Shown in pieces: positions 1 through 8,358 of a stretch of DNA of 64,000 bases. The stretch's first letter is position 1; each line of letters begins with the position of its first letter. The position numbers and the translations under genes were made by a program. Below the pieces are notes generated by a model. That model was not told the origin of the DNA. It did no database searches and saw only the letters and a list, made by a program, of their open reading frames with translations. Origin of the DNA: Pseudoalteromonas sp. UG3-2 (lineage in GTDB: Bacteria; Pseudomonadota; Gammaproteobacteria; Enterobacterales; Alteromonadaceae); assembly GCF_037120705.1 (NCBI RefSeq), contig NZ_JAWLJU010000002.1:2108001-2172000 (forward strand), given 5' to 3'.

Positions 1-1650
1 GGGCTGCAACGGCTTAAACACATGAGCCGTTGCACCTACTTGATAGGCTCTTTCTATGTCAGCAAGGTTGGTGTTCGCCGTCACCACCAAAATCGGTACT
101 TGCGGATCCCGTTCACGCAGTCTTTCCGTCGCTTCAAAACCGTCCATCACCGGCATATTTAAATCCATTAACACTAAATCAAATGCATCGCTGTTGTAGA
201 CATCAAGCGCCTGAGCTCCATGCTCAACGTGCTGTATCGACTGCGCCAATGGTTGTAACATGCTTTCTATCACCTTGGCATTGAGGACATTGTCTTCCAC
301 CAGCAACACCCTTAATGAAGTTGTTAACGGCGCCGAAGTGGGCGCATTTGACTCATCACACAGTTCCAAGGGCATGAGCAGTAAGGCCCGAGTGCCCGTT
401 GGCTTTATTTTACTAAACCGCAAGCTGCCACCTAAGGATGACACCAGCAACCGACAACGCTTCAAGCCAAGTTGTGAGCCTTGAAAATGATCTGACTCGC
501 CAGCTTCTTGTAAGCTCGAATAATCAAACCCCGGACCACTGTCATCAATGATGATTTCTAGCATCGGCTGCTGCTCGATATAGATTAAGTCGGCCACCAC
601 TTGAATTTTGCCCTGCTCGGTAAACTTAATGGCATTGGTGATTAATTCGTTCAACAGCCAATTAATGCGTTTATGGTCACAATAGCAGCGTATGTAGAGC
701 GTTTTACTGATGGCCATGTTAAATGCCAATGATTTTTGATGTGCAGATAAACGGTAGGCAGCGCAGGCCACTTTGAGCTCAGCGCCAAGCTCCACCTCTT
801 GCCGTTCTGGCACAATCTCTTGCATCGACAAATGGTTAAAGTCTTCAATGGAATAAAGCAAGTTATCCAGTTGTTGACTGGCATCCCTCACATGCTGCAA
901 ATGGCGCTCATCTTTTTCTTGCCAGTACGCATCAAGATAGCCCTGTACTGCTTGCAAGGGCGTTCGCAGCTCATGACTGACCCGCGATAAAAAACGTGAC
1001 TTTGCTTTTAGTGCCGCGTCAGCAAGCTCACGGGACTCTTCTAGTCCGGTGAGCGTCGCTTCAATTTGTTGGCGCATGGGTCTAAAGATAAACCAAGCTT
1101 CAAAAGCCAGCAGTAACAACCCCAGTAACCACAGCGATATTTGTAAACTTCTGACCTGTTCAGTTTTGTCTTCCGCATGCTGTTCAAATAGGCTCACGGC
1201 ACGATTCAAGTCGGGCAGCAGTTGCTGCGACTGTGCCCGAATAGCTTGCGCTAACTCAGTGTTTGAGTCATCTAGAAATTCTCGAGTTGAGCGAATAAAT
1301 TGCTCAGAGCGTTGCTCTAGGTTGATAGGGGGGGCAAAGTACAGTTGCCGAAGCTGGGCGTTAAGGTAAGGGTAGTCGCCAGCTGTCGACTGGGTGAGAA
1401 ATTGATGATTACTCTCAAACTTCACCAACGCGGCCATAAGCTCAGGGTGCTGCACTTTGTTTGGTTCGCTGCTGAATAACGCAATACGTTGCGAGAGCAT
1501 GCGCTGCATACCAGCAATATTGATGACATTGGCATCGGTGCTTTGTTGCCGTAGTAAAAACTGTATCAGTAACATAGCAATGGTTAATAACACGGCCATT
1601 GCCAGTAACGCGCCTGTGTATTTTAAACGAACATTATGCCCTATCGACAT
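1..1650 (-). CDS. Hybrid sensor histidine kinase, C-terminus cut by window edge
   Basis: The frame stays open from an ATG at 1650 to the left edge (550 codons), so the C-terminal end is missing. In order: a transmembrane segment (about residues 10-30); a PilJ-type N-terminal sensor carrying the NIAGMQRMLSQR signature (about 45-56); a second membrane segment (about 170-188); HisKA with phosphoacceptor H226 in SHELRTP; HATPase with N-box NELITNAIKF; and a receiver domain with acidic pair VEDN and phosphoacceptor D496 in LMDLNMP. The start is chosen because AGAAG lies just upstream. It should autophosphorylate in the inner membrane and pass phosphate to its own receiver. The PilJ-type sensor is known from nitrate/nitrite kinases and pilus chemoreceptors; the ligand here is unknown. 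It is divergent from the lysine operon and probably unrelated to it. Confidence 0.9.
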   Translation of the reverse strand, partial: MSIGHNVRLKYTGALLAMAVLLTIAMLLIQFLLRQQSTDANVINIAGMQRMLSQRIALFSSEPNKVQHPELMAALVKFESNHQFLTQSTAGDYPYLNAQLRQLYFAPPINLEQRSEQFIRSTREFLDDSNTELAQAIRAQSQQLLPDLNRAVSLFEQHAEDKTEQVRSLQISLWLLGLLLLAFEAWFIFRPMRQQIEATLTGLEESRELADAALKAKSRFLSRVSHELRTPLQAVQGYLDAYWQEKDERHLQHVRDASQQLDNLLYSIEDFNHLSMQEIVPERQEVELGAELKVACAAYRLSAHQKSLAFNMAISKTLYIRCYCDHKRINWLLNELITNAIKFTEQGKIQVVADLIYIEQQPMLEIIIDDSGPGFDYSSLQEAGESDHFQGSQLGLKRCRLLVSSLGGSLRFSKIKPTGTRALLLMPLELCDESNAPTSAPLTTSLRVLLVEDNVLNAKVIESMLQPLAQSIQHVEHGAQALDVYNSDAFDLVLMDLNMPVMDGFEATERLRERDPQVPILVVTANTNLADIERAYQVGATAHVFKPLQP

Positions 1651-1726
1651 CTTCTTATAATCACCATCATGCAGTACGGCTAGAACTAAAGTGTAGCTTA
1701 GCCAGTGAATAAATACAGCAAAATAC

Positions 1727-1756
1727 TTGACACCTAGACGGCCATAGTGGTTCAAT
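1727..1756 (+). promoter_or_regulatory. Candidate sigma-70 promoter for the lysine operon
   Basis: A perfect -35 hexamer TTGACA (1727-1732) is followed after 18 bases by TTCAAT (1751-1756), a 4/6 match to the -10 consensus. It lies about 50 bases upstream of the riboswitch aptamer, a sensible place for the start of the leader transcript. The weak -10 keeps confidence low. Confidence 0.4.
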
Positions 1757-1803
1757 GCGCGTTCACCCTATTTGCATAGTTTGTAGCCATGGCTGCAAAC
1801 TTA

Positions 1804-1977
1804 GGGCTGGAAGAGGTGCGTTATTCAGGTAACTAAGTGAAGGAGAGCAAACTCCGTTGCAACTTAGTGAGGGGAATAAACGCCGAGAGATTAGTTAATT
1901 TGCGATGACTAATTTCGGGCGACTGGGCTGAATCCCAGCGACTGTCACCAACACATTTGGTGGAGAGCTTCTGGTCT
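1804..1977 (+). ncRNA. Lysine riboswitch (L box) aptamer
   Basis: All five stems of the lysine aptamer can be drawn: P1 CTGGAAG 1807-1813 with CTTCTGG 1968-1974 (extended by wobble pairs); P2 CTAAGT 1833-1838 with ACTTAG 1862-1867, capped by GGAG/CTCC; P3 ATTAGT 1890-1895 with ACTAAT 1908-1913; P4 CTGGG 1923-1927 with CCCAG 1934-1938; P5 CACCAA 1946-1951 with TTGGTG 1957-1962. The conserved core strings AGAGGTGCG, AAGGAGAGC, ACGCCGAGAG and the closing GGAGAGCTTCTGG match the family. It lies directly upstream of three DAP/lysine-pathway genes. Known family behaviour is to repress the downstream operon when lysine binds; here that is inferred. Confidence 0.93.
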
Positions 1978-1984
1978 TAAAAAA

Positions 1985-2011
1985 ATAAGGCCCGTTGCCT
2001 TATCGATTTTT
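1985..2011 (+). terminator. Candidate riboswitch-controlled terminator
   Basis: Stem ATAAGGC (1985-1991) pairs with GCCTTAT (1997-2003) around a 5-base loop and is followed after three bases by five T (2007-2011). It begins eight bases after the aptamer closes, so it is the natural expression platform. The stem is short. Two further hairpins lie between it and dapA (2024-2046 and 2069-2089), the last one touching the ribosome-binding region, so translational control is also possible. Confidence 0.5.
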
Positions 2012-2094
2012 AAGTCCATTGCTCTTCGAATTTTAACGGTTCGAAGTTTGGACATACCCGCCTAAACTCCGAACATGATTTAAGTTCGGTAGAG

Positions 2095-2979
2095 ATGAAA
2101 TCACAATTCAACTTATCTGACTATCCGTTATGGACGGCTTTAGTAACGCCTTTTGACGCGCAGGATCAGGTCGATTATGACGCCTTAGCGCAACTGGTGC
2201 GCGAACAACAAGACGCTGGTAACGGTATTTTGTTACTCGGCAGTACTGGCGAGGGCTTAGCATTAAGCCAAGCAGAACAACAAGGTATCGTCGAGTTTGT
2301 CTGCCAGCAACCCCATACCACTCCCCTAATGGTGGCCGTAGGTGGTAGCAACCTTGAGCAACAGCTTGCTTGGGTAGAGTTTTGTAACCAGCAACCCATT
2401 GACGCCTTATTACTGGGCTCGCCGATTTACGCCAAACCCGGTCAAGTCGGTCTTACACACTGGTTTACCACACTGCTAGATGCCAGTGACAACCCTTGCA
2501 TGATCTACAATGTTCCAGGGCGCAGCGCCGTAGCCATTGCTCCTAAGGTGCTGGCGGGACTTGCCCAGCACCCTAACCTTTGGGCACTAAAAGAAGCCAG
2601 TGGTGATATTGCTGCGTTTGAGGCATTTCGCCAAGCCGCCCCAAAGGTGCAGATATACAGTGGCGATGATGCCTTAATGCCTTATTTTGCCCAAGCCGGT
2701 GCCGCAGGGCTGGTTTCAGTTGCCGCGAACGCTTGGCCACAACAAACCGCTGAATACGTTAGACGCGCTTTAACCGGTACTTCGGTAAACTTGTTTACCA
2801 TCTGGTCTGAGGCGGCAAGCAGCTTGTTTGCAGTAGCCAACCCCATCCCAATCAAAGTTTTGTTGCATCTACAGGGGAAGTTGGCCAGTCCTAACCTGCG
2901 TCCACCATTGACCCATTTAGAACTCCCAGAGACCGCCGCGCTGAGCCGCGCAAATGAATCAATTTTAGCTTGGAATTAA
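2095..2979 (+). CDS. dapA: 4-hydroxy-tetrahydrodipicolinate synthase
   Basis: Class I aldolase of 294 residues, the usual length for DapA. It condenses pyruvate with aspartate semialdehyde, the committed step of diaminopimelate and lysine synthesis, in the cytoplasm. Visible signatures: the GSTGEG loop (GTTGE in most relatives), Y138 in IYNVPGRS and the Schiff-base lysine K166 in LKEASGD. It is the first gene after a lysine riboswitch and is followed at a 10-base gap by dapD, then lysA, so end-product repression by lysine is expected. The ATG lies four bases after GGTAGAG. The Ser in GSTGE and the divergent C-terminus suggest it may be a second, riboswitch-controlled DapA paralogue rather than the only one in the genome; this cannot be settled from the window. 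Confidence 0.88.
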   Translation: MKSQFNLSDYPLWTALVTPFDAQDQVDYDALAQLVREQQDAGNGILLLGSTGEGLALSQAEQQGIVEFVCQQPHTTPLMVAVGGSNLEQQLAWVEFCNQQPIDALLLGSPIYAKPGQVGLTHWFTTLLDASDNPCMIYNVPGRSAVAIAPKVLAGLAQHPNLWALKEASGDIAAFEAFRQAAPKVQIYSGDDALMPYFAQAGAAGLVSVAANAWPQQTAEYVRRALTGTSVNLFTIWSEAASSLFAVANPIPIKVLLHLQGKLASPNLRPPLTHLELPETAALSRANESILAWN

Positions 2980-2989
2980 GGTAGTAAAG

Positions 2990-3730
2990 ATGAGCTGGTT
3001 AACTCTTTTAGATAATTTAGAATCAGGAACCGTGCGTGCAGCAACGCAAGATGAGCATGGTCAATGGCACGCCAATATCACCGTAAAAGAAGGCATCTTG
3101 GAAGCCTTCCGCAATGGCGTCAATACCGAGTACCCCGGCGGTTTCGTCGATAAAGATAACCTTGCTCCGCAAGGCTTTGCAGCCGATGCTGGCGTGCGCA
3201 TGGTGCCAGGCGGTAGCAGTGTTAGACGCGGTGCCTATGTCGCACCAGGAACCATTATTATGCCTCCCGCCTACGTCAATATCGGTGCCTACATCGATGC
3301 CGGTACTATGGTGGACAGCCATGCCTTGGTAGGCTCTTGCGCACAGATTGGTAAGAATGTGCACCTCAGTGCTGCCGTACAAGTAGGTGGCGTATTGGAG
3401 CCCATTGGTGCCAGCCCGGTTGTGGTGGAAGACGATGCCTTTATCGGTGCCGGCTGTGTGTTAGTCGAAGGCGTGGTGGTGAAACGCGGTGCCGTGTTAG
3501 CTCCAGGGGTACGCTTGTCGGCGAGCATTCCCGTTTATGACTGCGTGAATGAGCGGATGCTGGATAAGCTCGAAGCGATCCCAGAGAACGCCATTGTCAT
3601 CCCTGGCTCCCGCCCTGCCTCCAGTGACTGGGCAAAAGCCCAAGGGCTGAGCATGTCCTGTGCATTAATTGTTAAGTATCGCGACCAACAAAGTGACGCA
3701 TCGCTGGAGCTTGAAGAGGTGCTGCGCTAA
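2990..3730 (+). CDS. dapD: 2,3,4,5-tetrahydropyridine-2,6-dicarboxylate N-succinyltransferase family protein
   Basis: Left-handed beta-helix acyltransferase of 246 residues, somewhat shorter than the roughly 274 residues of enterobacterial DapD. The succinyl-CoA-dependent DapD signatures are clear: PPAYVNIGAYIDAGTMVDS, VGSCAQIGKNVHLS and GGVLEPIGASPVVVED, then FIGAGCVLVEGVVV. It transfers a succinyl group to tetrahydrodipicolinate (known of the family). The missing length is mainly in the N-terminal domain. It sits between dapA and lysA, and its stop TAA overlaps the lysA ATG by one base (TAATG), so translation is probably coupled. N-acetyltransferase DapH is the alternative, but the GVLEP block favours DapD. 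Confidence 0.85.
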   Translation: MSWLTLLDNLESGTVRAATQDEHGQWHANITVKEGILEAFRNGVNTEYPGGFVDKDNLAPQGFAADAGVRMVPGGSSVRRGAYVAPGTIIMPPAYVNIGAYIDAGTMVDSHALVGSCAQIGKNVHLSAAVQVGGVLEPIGASPVVVEDDAFIGAGCVLVEGVVVKRGAVLAPGVRLSASIPVYDCVNERMLDKLEAIPENAIVIPGSRPASSDWAKAQGLSMSCALIVKYRDQQSDASLELEEVLR

Positions 3731-4935
3731 TGAGCTGGTTGAGCACGCCGCAGCGCGCAATCGCTGAGTCACTGGTACAGCAACAAAGCACTGCGTTTTT
3801 TTGCTATGACTTAGATCAGCTAGCGCAGCACGTAGAGCCATTATTGCAGCAAGATGTGGTCAAACTTTGGTACGCGGTTAAAGCCAACCCGCTATCTCAT
3901 ATTATTCAAACCCTAGATAAAGCGGGGTTTAATTTTGATGTTGCTTCAACAGGTGAGCTAGAGCAAGTCTTAGCACAAGATGTTAGTGCCAGCCGCGTGC
4001 TCAACACCGGGCCGGCAAAATCGCTGGCACAGATCCGCACTTTTGCCGCAAAGGGAGTGCGCGTCTTCGTCGCTGAAAGCCATAATCAGGTGCACTGGCT
4101 TAATCAAGTGGCCAGTGAATACGATACCCAATTCACCGTTTTACTGCGAGTGCAATTACGCTTTGATAAAGCAGAAGAGAACCCATTGGGTGGTAACACC
4201 TTAACGCCCTTTGGCCTTGGCTGTGAGCAGTGGCAATCCTTAACGTTAAGTGAGTTTCGTCATCTTGATGTTGCCGGATTACACATCTTTCAATGGGGCA
4301 ATATGCTTTGCAGCGATACTTTGGCTTCGCTGTGGCAAGCCATGGTGGAGCCCTTGTTAGCACTTGCAGAAGCCCTAGGGATGCGACTGCGCCTCCTTGA
4401 CCTTGGCGGTGGCTTAGGCATTCCTTATCAGCAAGCGGATAGCGCCATTGTCTGGCCCAAGCTGGTTGATGCCCTTGCAAGCATCAAAGCAGCAACTCAG
4501 GTCGATGAGCTGTGGATGGAGTTAGGCCGTTTCGCGGTGGGCGAGTGTGGCTTTTACTGCAACCCAGTGGTAGAGCAGAAACAAAATTATGATGCCCTAC
4601 AGTTGATCATGGCAGGCGGTGTTAATCACCTGCTCCGCCCTGTCGTTACCGGGCAAGCGTTCCCAGCAGAGTTACTGCGTCAGTCTAGCGCTGAGCCCGT
4701 AACATTTCACGTCCATGGTCCGCTTTGCACCGCGCTGGATAAACTCGGTGAATTCTCATTGCCAAGAGATTGCAATGAGCACGACTGGCTGGTGTTTAGT
4801 CAATGTGGCGCCTACGGTTACACCGAAAGCATGCCCTTTTTTCTTTGCCATGAGCTGCCGGGGGAATACGTCATTCGCAATGGTGAAGTGATCTGTGCCC
4901 GGCCTGCAGAGCCGGCGATGAACTATTTGAGGTAA
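3730..4935 (+). CDS. lysA: Diaminopimelate decarboxylase family protein (PLP fold type III)
   Basis: PLP-dependent decarboxylase of 401 residues with an alanine-racemase-like barrel. The PLP lysine is K51 in WYAVKAN; the glycine-rich phosphate loop LLDLGGGLGIPY follows at about 220; HGPLCTALD supplies the active-site cysteine near residue 334 and GAYGYTESM the C-terminal PLP contact. It would decarboxylate meso-diaminopimelate to lysine, the last step of the pathway begun by its neighbours. Carboxynorspermidine decarboxylase (NspC) has the same fold and was considered, but the lysine riboswitch and the dapA-dapD context favour LysA. The first eleven bases, ATGAGCTGGTT, are identical to the start of dapD, a small curiosity. 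Confidence 0.8.
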   Translation: MSWLSTPQRAIAESLVQQQSTAFFCYDLDQLAQHVEPLLQQDVVKLWYAVKANPLSHIIQTLDKAGFNFDVASTGELEQVLAQDVSASRVLNTGPAKSLAQIRTFAAKGVRVFVAESHNQVHWLNQVASEYDTQFTVLLRVQLRFDKAEENPLGGNTLTPFGLGCEQWQSLTLSEFRHLDVAGLHIFQWGNMLCSDTLASLWQAMVEPLLALAEALGMRLRLLDLGGGLGIPYQQADSAIVWPKLVDALASIKAATQVDELWMELGRFAVGECGFYCNPVVEQKQNYDALQLIMAGGVNHLLRPVVTGQAFPAELLRQSSAEPVTFHVHGPLCTALDKLGEFSLPRDCNEHDWLVFSQCGAYGYTESMPFFLCHELPGEYVIRNGEVICARPAEPAMNYLR

Positions 4936-4937
4936 TC

Positions 4938-6050
4938 ATGAACACCATTACACAGCAAAACATTCAGGTTGGAGAAATAGCTAATGGCCTGCCTTTAAGC
5001 ATTCCCGTGTACCGTCTGCAGGGCAATGGTCAAGGGCCAAAGGTGTACATTCAGGCCAATATGCATGGCGCTGAAGTTCAAGGAAACGCGGTGATTTATC
5101 AATTACTGGAGCGCCTTAAACACTTGCCGTTACAAGCCGACATTACCCTAGTGCCCTATGCCAACCCCATTGGCTGTAATCAAAAATCGGGAGAGTTCAC
5201 TCTCGGTCGTTTCGATCCCATTACAGGCACCAATTGGAATCGTATGTATGTCGATCATAGCGCTATTGCCACCGAGTTCGCCGCGCAACATCCTGATCTT
5301 GCCGTCGCCGACATCAAACAGCAATTTCGGGCCCAATTGATCGCGCGTAACCAGCAACAACTCGATGCCGCTGCAAACCGCGTCAATACTGGTAAGCGCA
5401 TTGCCCTAAACTTACAGCAACTGGCTCATGAAGCCGATATTGTGTTGGATCTCCATACCGGTCCAATTTCAGCTAAGCACCTGTATTGCCCAGAGTACGC
5501 CAAACACAGTGCTCGCTACTTTAACATTCCCCATGTGTTATTAATTCCCAGTGACTTTGATGGCGCCATGGATGAAGCGAGTTTTTGCCCATGGTGGCAA
5601 CTGCAACAAGCCTACGCCGAGATTGGCCGTGAGATCCCGGTAATGACCGAGGCATTTACGGTTGAGTTGGGCTCGCAAGAGAAGATCGATCTTGATGAAG
5701 CGCTCAATGATGCTAACAGTATCCTAAGCTACCTCAGTTACAAAGAAGCGTTTACCGAGTCGCTTTATCAACCACAAGAAATGACCCGCTATGCTTGCTT
5801 ACTGGAGAACTACCGCGCCTTTTATGCCCCCATGGGCGGCATGGTGGAGTACTCGGTGAAACCAGGAGAGCAAGTGCAAGCAGGGCAAACCATCGCAAAA
5901 ATTCTGCGCATGGAACGCTATTTATCAGAAGCACCGCTTAACCACATCAGTTTGGATGAAGATGCCATTGCGATCCTGCATTTTGCCTCAGCCAGCGTCA
6001 ATCAAGGCACTGAGCTTTATAAATTTTTTACTAAGGTCGAGACCTTATAA
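4938..6050 (+). CDS. Succinylglutamate desuccinylase/aspartoacylase (M14-like) family protein
   Basis: Zinc hydrolase of 370 residues. The metal ligands are visible as HGAE (H43, E46) and H173 in DLHTG; the catalytic glutamate is E243 in TVELGS. A C-terminal biotinyl/RimK-like beta domain (about 285-370) with a YSVKPGEQVQAGQ motif follows. Relatives remove acyl groups, including succinyl, from amino-acid amides. It starts two bases after the lysA stop and is the last gene of the riboswitch operon. The inferred role is desuccinylation of N-succinyl-diaminopimelate, standing in for DapE, because succinylation (DapD) and decarboxylation (LysA) flank that step. The substrate is not proven, and no true DapE is in the window. 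Confidence 0.75.
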   Translation: MNTITQQNIQVGEIANGLPLSIPVYRLQGNGQGPKVYIQANMHGAEVQGNAVIYQLLERLKHLPLQADITLVPYANPIGCNQKSGEFTLGRFDPITGTNWNRMYVDHSAIATEFAAQHPDLAVADIKQQFRAQLIARNQQQLDAAANRVNTGKRIALNLQQLAHEADIVLDLHTGPISAKHLYCPEYAKHSARYFNIPHVLLIPSDFDGAMDEASFCPWWQLQQAYAEIGREIPVMTEAFTVELGSQEKIDLDEALNDANSILSYLSYKEAFTESLYQPQEMTRYACLLENYRAFYAPMGGMVEYSVKPGEQVQAGQTIAKILRMERYLSEAPLNHISLDEDAIAILHFASASVNQGTELYKFFTKVETL

Positions 6051-6110
6051 ACAGTATTGCGTGAGAGTAAGTCGAACCTATTAGGTGATAACTTACTAAG
6101 GTGGGGCGGC

Positions 6111-6140
6111 AGTTGCCGCCAGCCTTTTTTCCTTTTTCTC
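6111..6140 (+). terminator. Rho-independent terminator of the lysine operon
   Basis: GGCGGC (6115-6120), loop AGTT, GCCGCC (6125-6130), then AGCC and six T (6135-6140). It lies about 60 bases after the last gene of the lysine operon and is a strong GC stem with a T tract. Confidence 0.85.
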
Positions 6141-6230
6141 TCATGCCAGCGCTGATTCATTTGGCTTTCAGTCTGATTGCGTAATAATGTAATCAATTGT
6201 ATGCAATCAACGGCGCTTAAAAGGATCCCC

Positions 6231-7241
6231 ATGAGACCATTTGCTTTCTCTACGCTCGCACTAATGACACTGCCTCTAACGAGTTTAGCGGCACAGGATG
6301 ACATCGACCTAGTAAAACAATGCGTGCTCAATGCCGTATTAACCGCAGACAAAAACACCACTATAGAACAAGTACGAACAGAGTGTGCCAAAGCGGCGCC
6401 GGAGAAGAACTTCAGTCAGCTGGACAAGCGCATGGCGCGGGAGCGCGTCACCGAGCAAAACCGCAACGTGTTAACGCCGCATAAGCGTAATTATATCTTG
6501 CCCGTCTCTTACATGACCAACGTCAATTCCCGCCCGTTTGATGGTTTAAAAGCCATTGATGACGAACGTGGTGAGCCCATTGATAACTTTGAAGCCAAGT
6601 ACCAAATTTCTTTAAAGGCACCGATTTACCATAGTTTTTCCGATAAAGATCAAGCCGTCTATTTTGCCTTTACTCTGCAGTCTTATTGGCAGCTTTATAA
6701 TAAAGATGTGTCCTCGCCGTTTCGTGAAACCAACTATGAGCCAGAAATTTTTTGGATTAACTTTTTAGACGATGAAAACGTGCTTTGGGGTGATGAGATG
6801 GCGTTTGTGCTGGGGATGTCACACCAGTCTAATGGCCGCAGTCAACCTAACTCCCGTTCCTGGAACCGCATTTACGCTAACTTTATCTGGGAAAACAATG
6901 GCTTTGTATTTAGTTTTAAACCTTGGTATCGGATCCCAGAAGACCCGAAAGAAGACGTGCTAGACCCTCGCGGTGACGATAACCCTAATATTGACGAATA
7001 CCTTGGACATTTTGAGCTGCGCGGTGCGTATCGCTACGAAGAACATGAATTTGGTTTTATGTGGCGCAATAACTTGCGCAGTGACAACCGTGGCGCGCTG
7101 CAGCTGGACTGGTCATTCCCAATTTGGGGGAGATTACGCGGCTATGCGCAATACTTTAATGGTTACGGCGAGAGCCTCATAGACTACGATAGTCACACTC
7201 AGCGCTTAGGTGTTGGCGTGCTGTTAACGGATATTTTGTAA
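6231..7241 (+). CDS. pldA: Outer membrane phospholipase A
   Basis: Outer-membrane beta-barrel phospholipase A1 (OMPLA). A signal peptide covers about residues 1-19 (cleavage near SLA-AQ). The catalytic motif HQSNGR places the active-site histidine at H198 and the serine at S200, with the downstream Asn in NSRSWNR completing the triad. Alternating aromatic strands continue to the C-terminus. At 336 residues it is longer than the 289-residue E. coli protein because of a charged N-terminal extension of the mature protein. The ATG at 6231 is preferred over upstream codons because AAAGGA precedes it and the signal peptide begins there. It is monocistronic, between the lysine-operon terminator and a convergent hairpin. 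Confidence 0.93.
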   Translation: MRPFAFSTLALMTLPLTSLAAQDDIDLVKQCVLNAVLTADKNTTIEQVRTECAKAAPEKNFSQLDKRMARERVTEQNRNVLTPHKRNYILPVSYMTNVNSRPFDGLKAIDDERGEPIDNFEAKYQISLKAPIYHSFSDKDQAVYFAFTLQSYWQLYNKDVSSPFRETNYEPEIFWINFLDDENVLWGDEMAFVLGMSHQSNGRSQPNSRSWNRIYANFIWENNGFVFSFKPWYRIPEDPKEDVLDPRGDDNPNIDEYLGHFELRGAYRYEEHEFGFMWRNNLRSDNRGALQLDWSFPIWGRLRGYAQYFNGYGESLIDYDSHTQRLGVGVLLTDIL

Positions 7242-7247
7242 ATGCCA

Positions 7248-7275
7248 GCACAGCGCTAATTTCGTAGCGCTGTGC
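7248..7275. terminator. Convergent stem-loop between pldA and fabY-like gene
   Basis: Perfect 11-bp stem GCACAGCGCTA (7248-7258) with TAGCGCTGTGC (7265-7275) and a 6-base loop, placed between two converging genes. No clear T tract on either side, so termination is probable but not certain. Confidence 0.6.
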
Positions 7276-7284
7276 AATACAAGT

Positions 7285-8184
7285 TTATTGCGGTTTGACT
7301 ACCACAAACTGGCCATCAAATTTGGCCACTAATTTATCGCCATCAAAGACACTCACTGGCACGCGATATTTGGCCTTACCGTCGTTATTGAGCGCCCTCA
7401 GGTCGCCCTCACAGTCGGCAATGGTCACAGTCGCAGCCGGTGCGGTAGTGAGAGGCTTTAGGTATTTGATGTTGGCATCCGCCAAGACGATATCCCCCTC
7501 AAGCCCTAACTCTTTCAGTGCCAAATACGTTGCCCCCCAACCGGTTAAGGTGGCCATACTGTAAATAGAGCCTGCAAACATAGAGTTGTGCAGATTTAAG
7601 TTGGCTTTTAGGTCTGCTTTAGTGGAAAACTGCCAATCGGTATAGCTTTGTACTTTAATGCCCATGGCATCACTGATCGGAATTGACTCACGCCAGGTGT
7701 TTTGTAGCACTTGAGTCCAGTCTGGTTGACGAAACCACCCCGGCTCGGTTGGGCGCTGCTTAACCATTTTCCAATGCTGCACATCGCCATAAGCAAGGTG
7801 GGCTTTTTCTACCACTTCGTAGCCATGACGCTCATAAAAAGACAAGGCACGCTCACGGGCAAAAAGCACGAGTTCTTGCGCCTGTTGTGTCCACGCAACA
7901 ATCTCCAGTTCGTGCAGTAAACGACTACCCAAATGGTGACCTCGATGCCCTTCGGCCACCGCCATGTAACGGACTTGCGCCTGCTGGTGATCATTAAAGT
8001 GAAGCCGCGCAACGCCTAGCACTTCACCCTCATTATTTTTTATAAAGCGATGCTCAGCCTCTTGCTCCAAGTCATCTTGCTCGCTGCCGCGAGGCTGTTC
8101 CCATGGGGCTCTTAATACTTGCCACCGCAGTTGGTAGTAGGCTTGCCAATCTTCGCTGCTTTGTGGTGAAGATACCTCAAACAT
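7285..8184 (-). CDS. fabY: GNAT acyltransferase fused to YiiD-type thioesterase domain
   Basis: Two-domain protein of 299 residues. The N-terminal half (about 1-145) is a GNAT fold with the acetyl-CoA loop VAEGHRGHHLGSRLL and a C-terminal FYERHGYE. The C-terminal half (about 155-299) is a hot-dog thioesterase-like domain with NLHNSMFAGSIYSMATLTGWG. This architecture is that of E. coli YiiD/FabY, linked to fatty-acid initiation. The start at 8184 is chosen because CAGGAG lies eight bases upstream; the frame continues 20 codons further without a better site. As in E. coli it lies close to dtd and yihY, here separated by a methyltransferase and a prolyl aminopeptidase. Confidence 0.85.
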   Translation of the reverse strand: MFEVSSPQSSEDWQAYYQLRWQVLRAPWEQPRGSEQDDLEQEAEHRFIKNNEGEVLGVARLHFNDHQQAQVRYMAVAEGHRGHHLGSRLLHELEIVAWTQQAQELVLFARERALSFYERHGYEVVEKAHLAYGDVQHWKMVKQRPTEPGWFRQPDWTQVLQNTWRESIPISDAMGIKVQSYTDWQFSTKADLKANLNLHNSMFAGSIYSMATLTGWGATYLALKELGLEGDIVLADANIKYLKPLTTAPAATVTIADCEGDLRALNNDGKAKYRVPVSVFDGDKLVAKFDGQFVVVKPQ

Positions 8185-8358
8185 CACTGACTCCTGTTGT
8201 TTATTGCTTTTGTCGCGTTTAATGTCATCGCGCAATGGATACACCCTACAAGATAAGCTCAGTGTAGGGAATAAAACACGTTAAAACACTTATTCTTTAG
8301 TGTAAAAACTAGTGAACAAACTGGCATTCACATTATCCTCGTCTATGATGATGTAATC

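Noticed and set aside
3730..4935. Carboxynorspermidine decarboxylase (nspC)
   Set aside because: Same fold, but lysine riboswitch and dapA-dapD neighbours favour lysA; no carboxynorspermidine dehydrogenase gene nearby.
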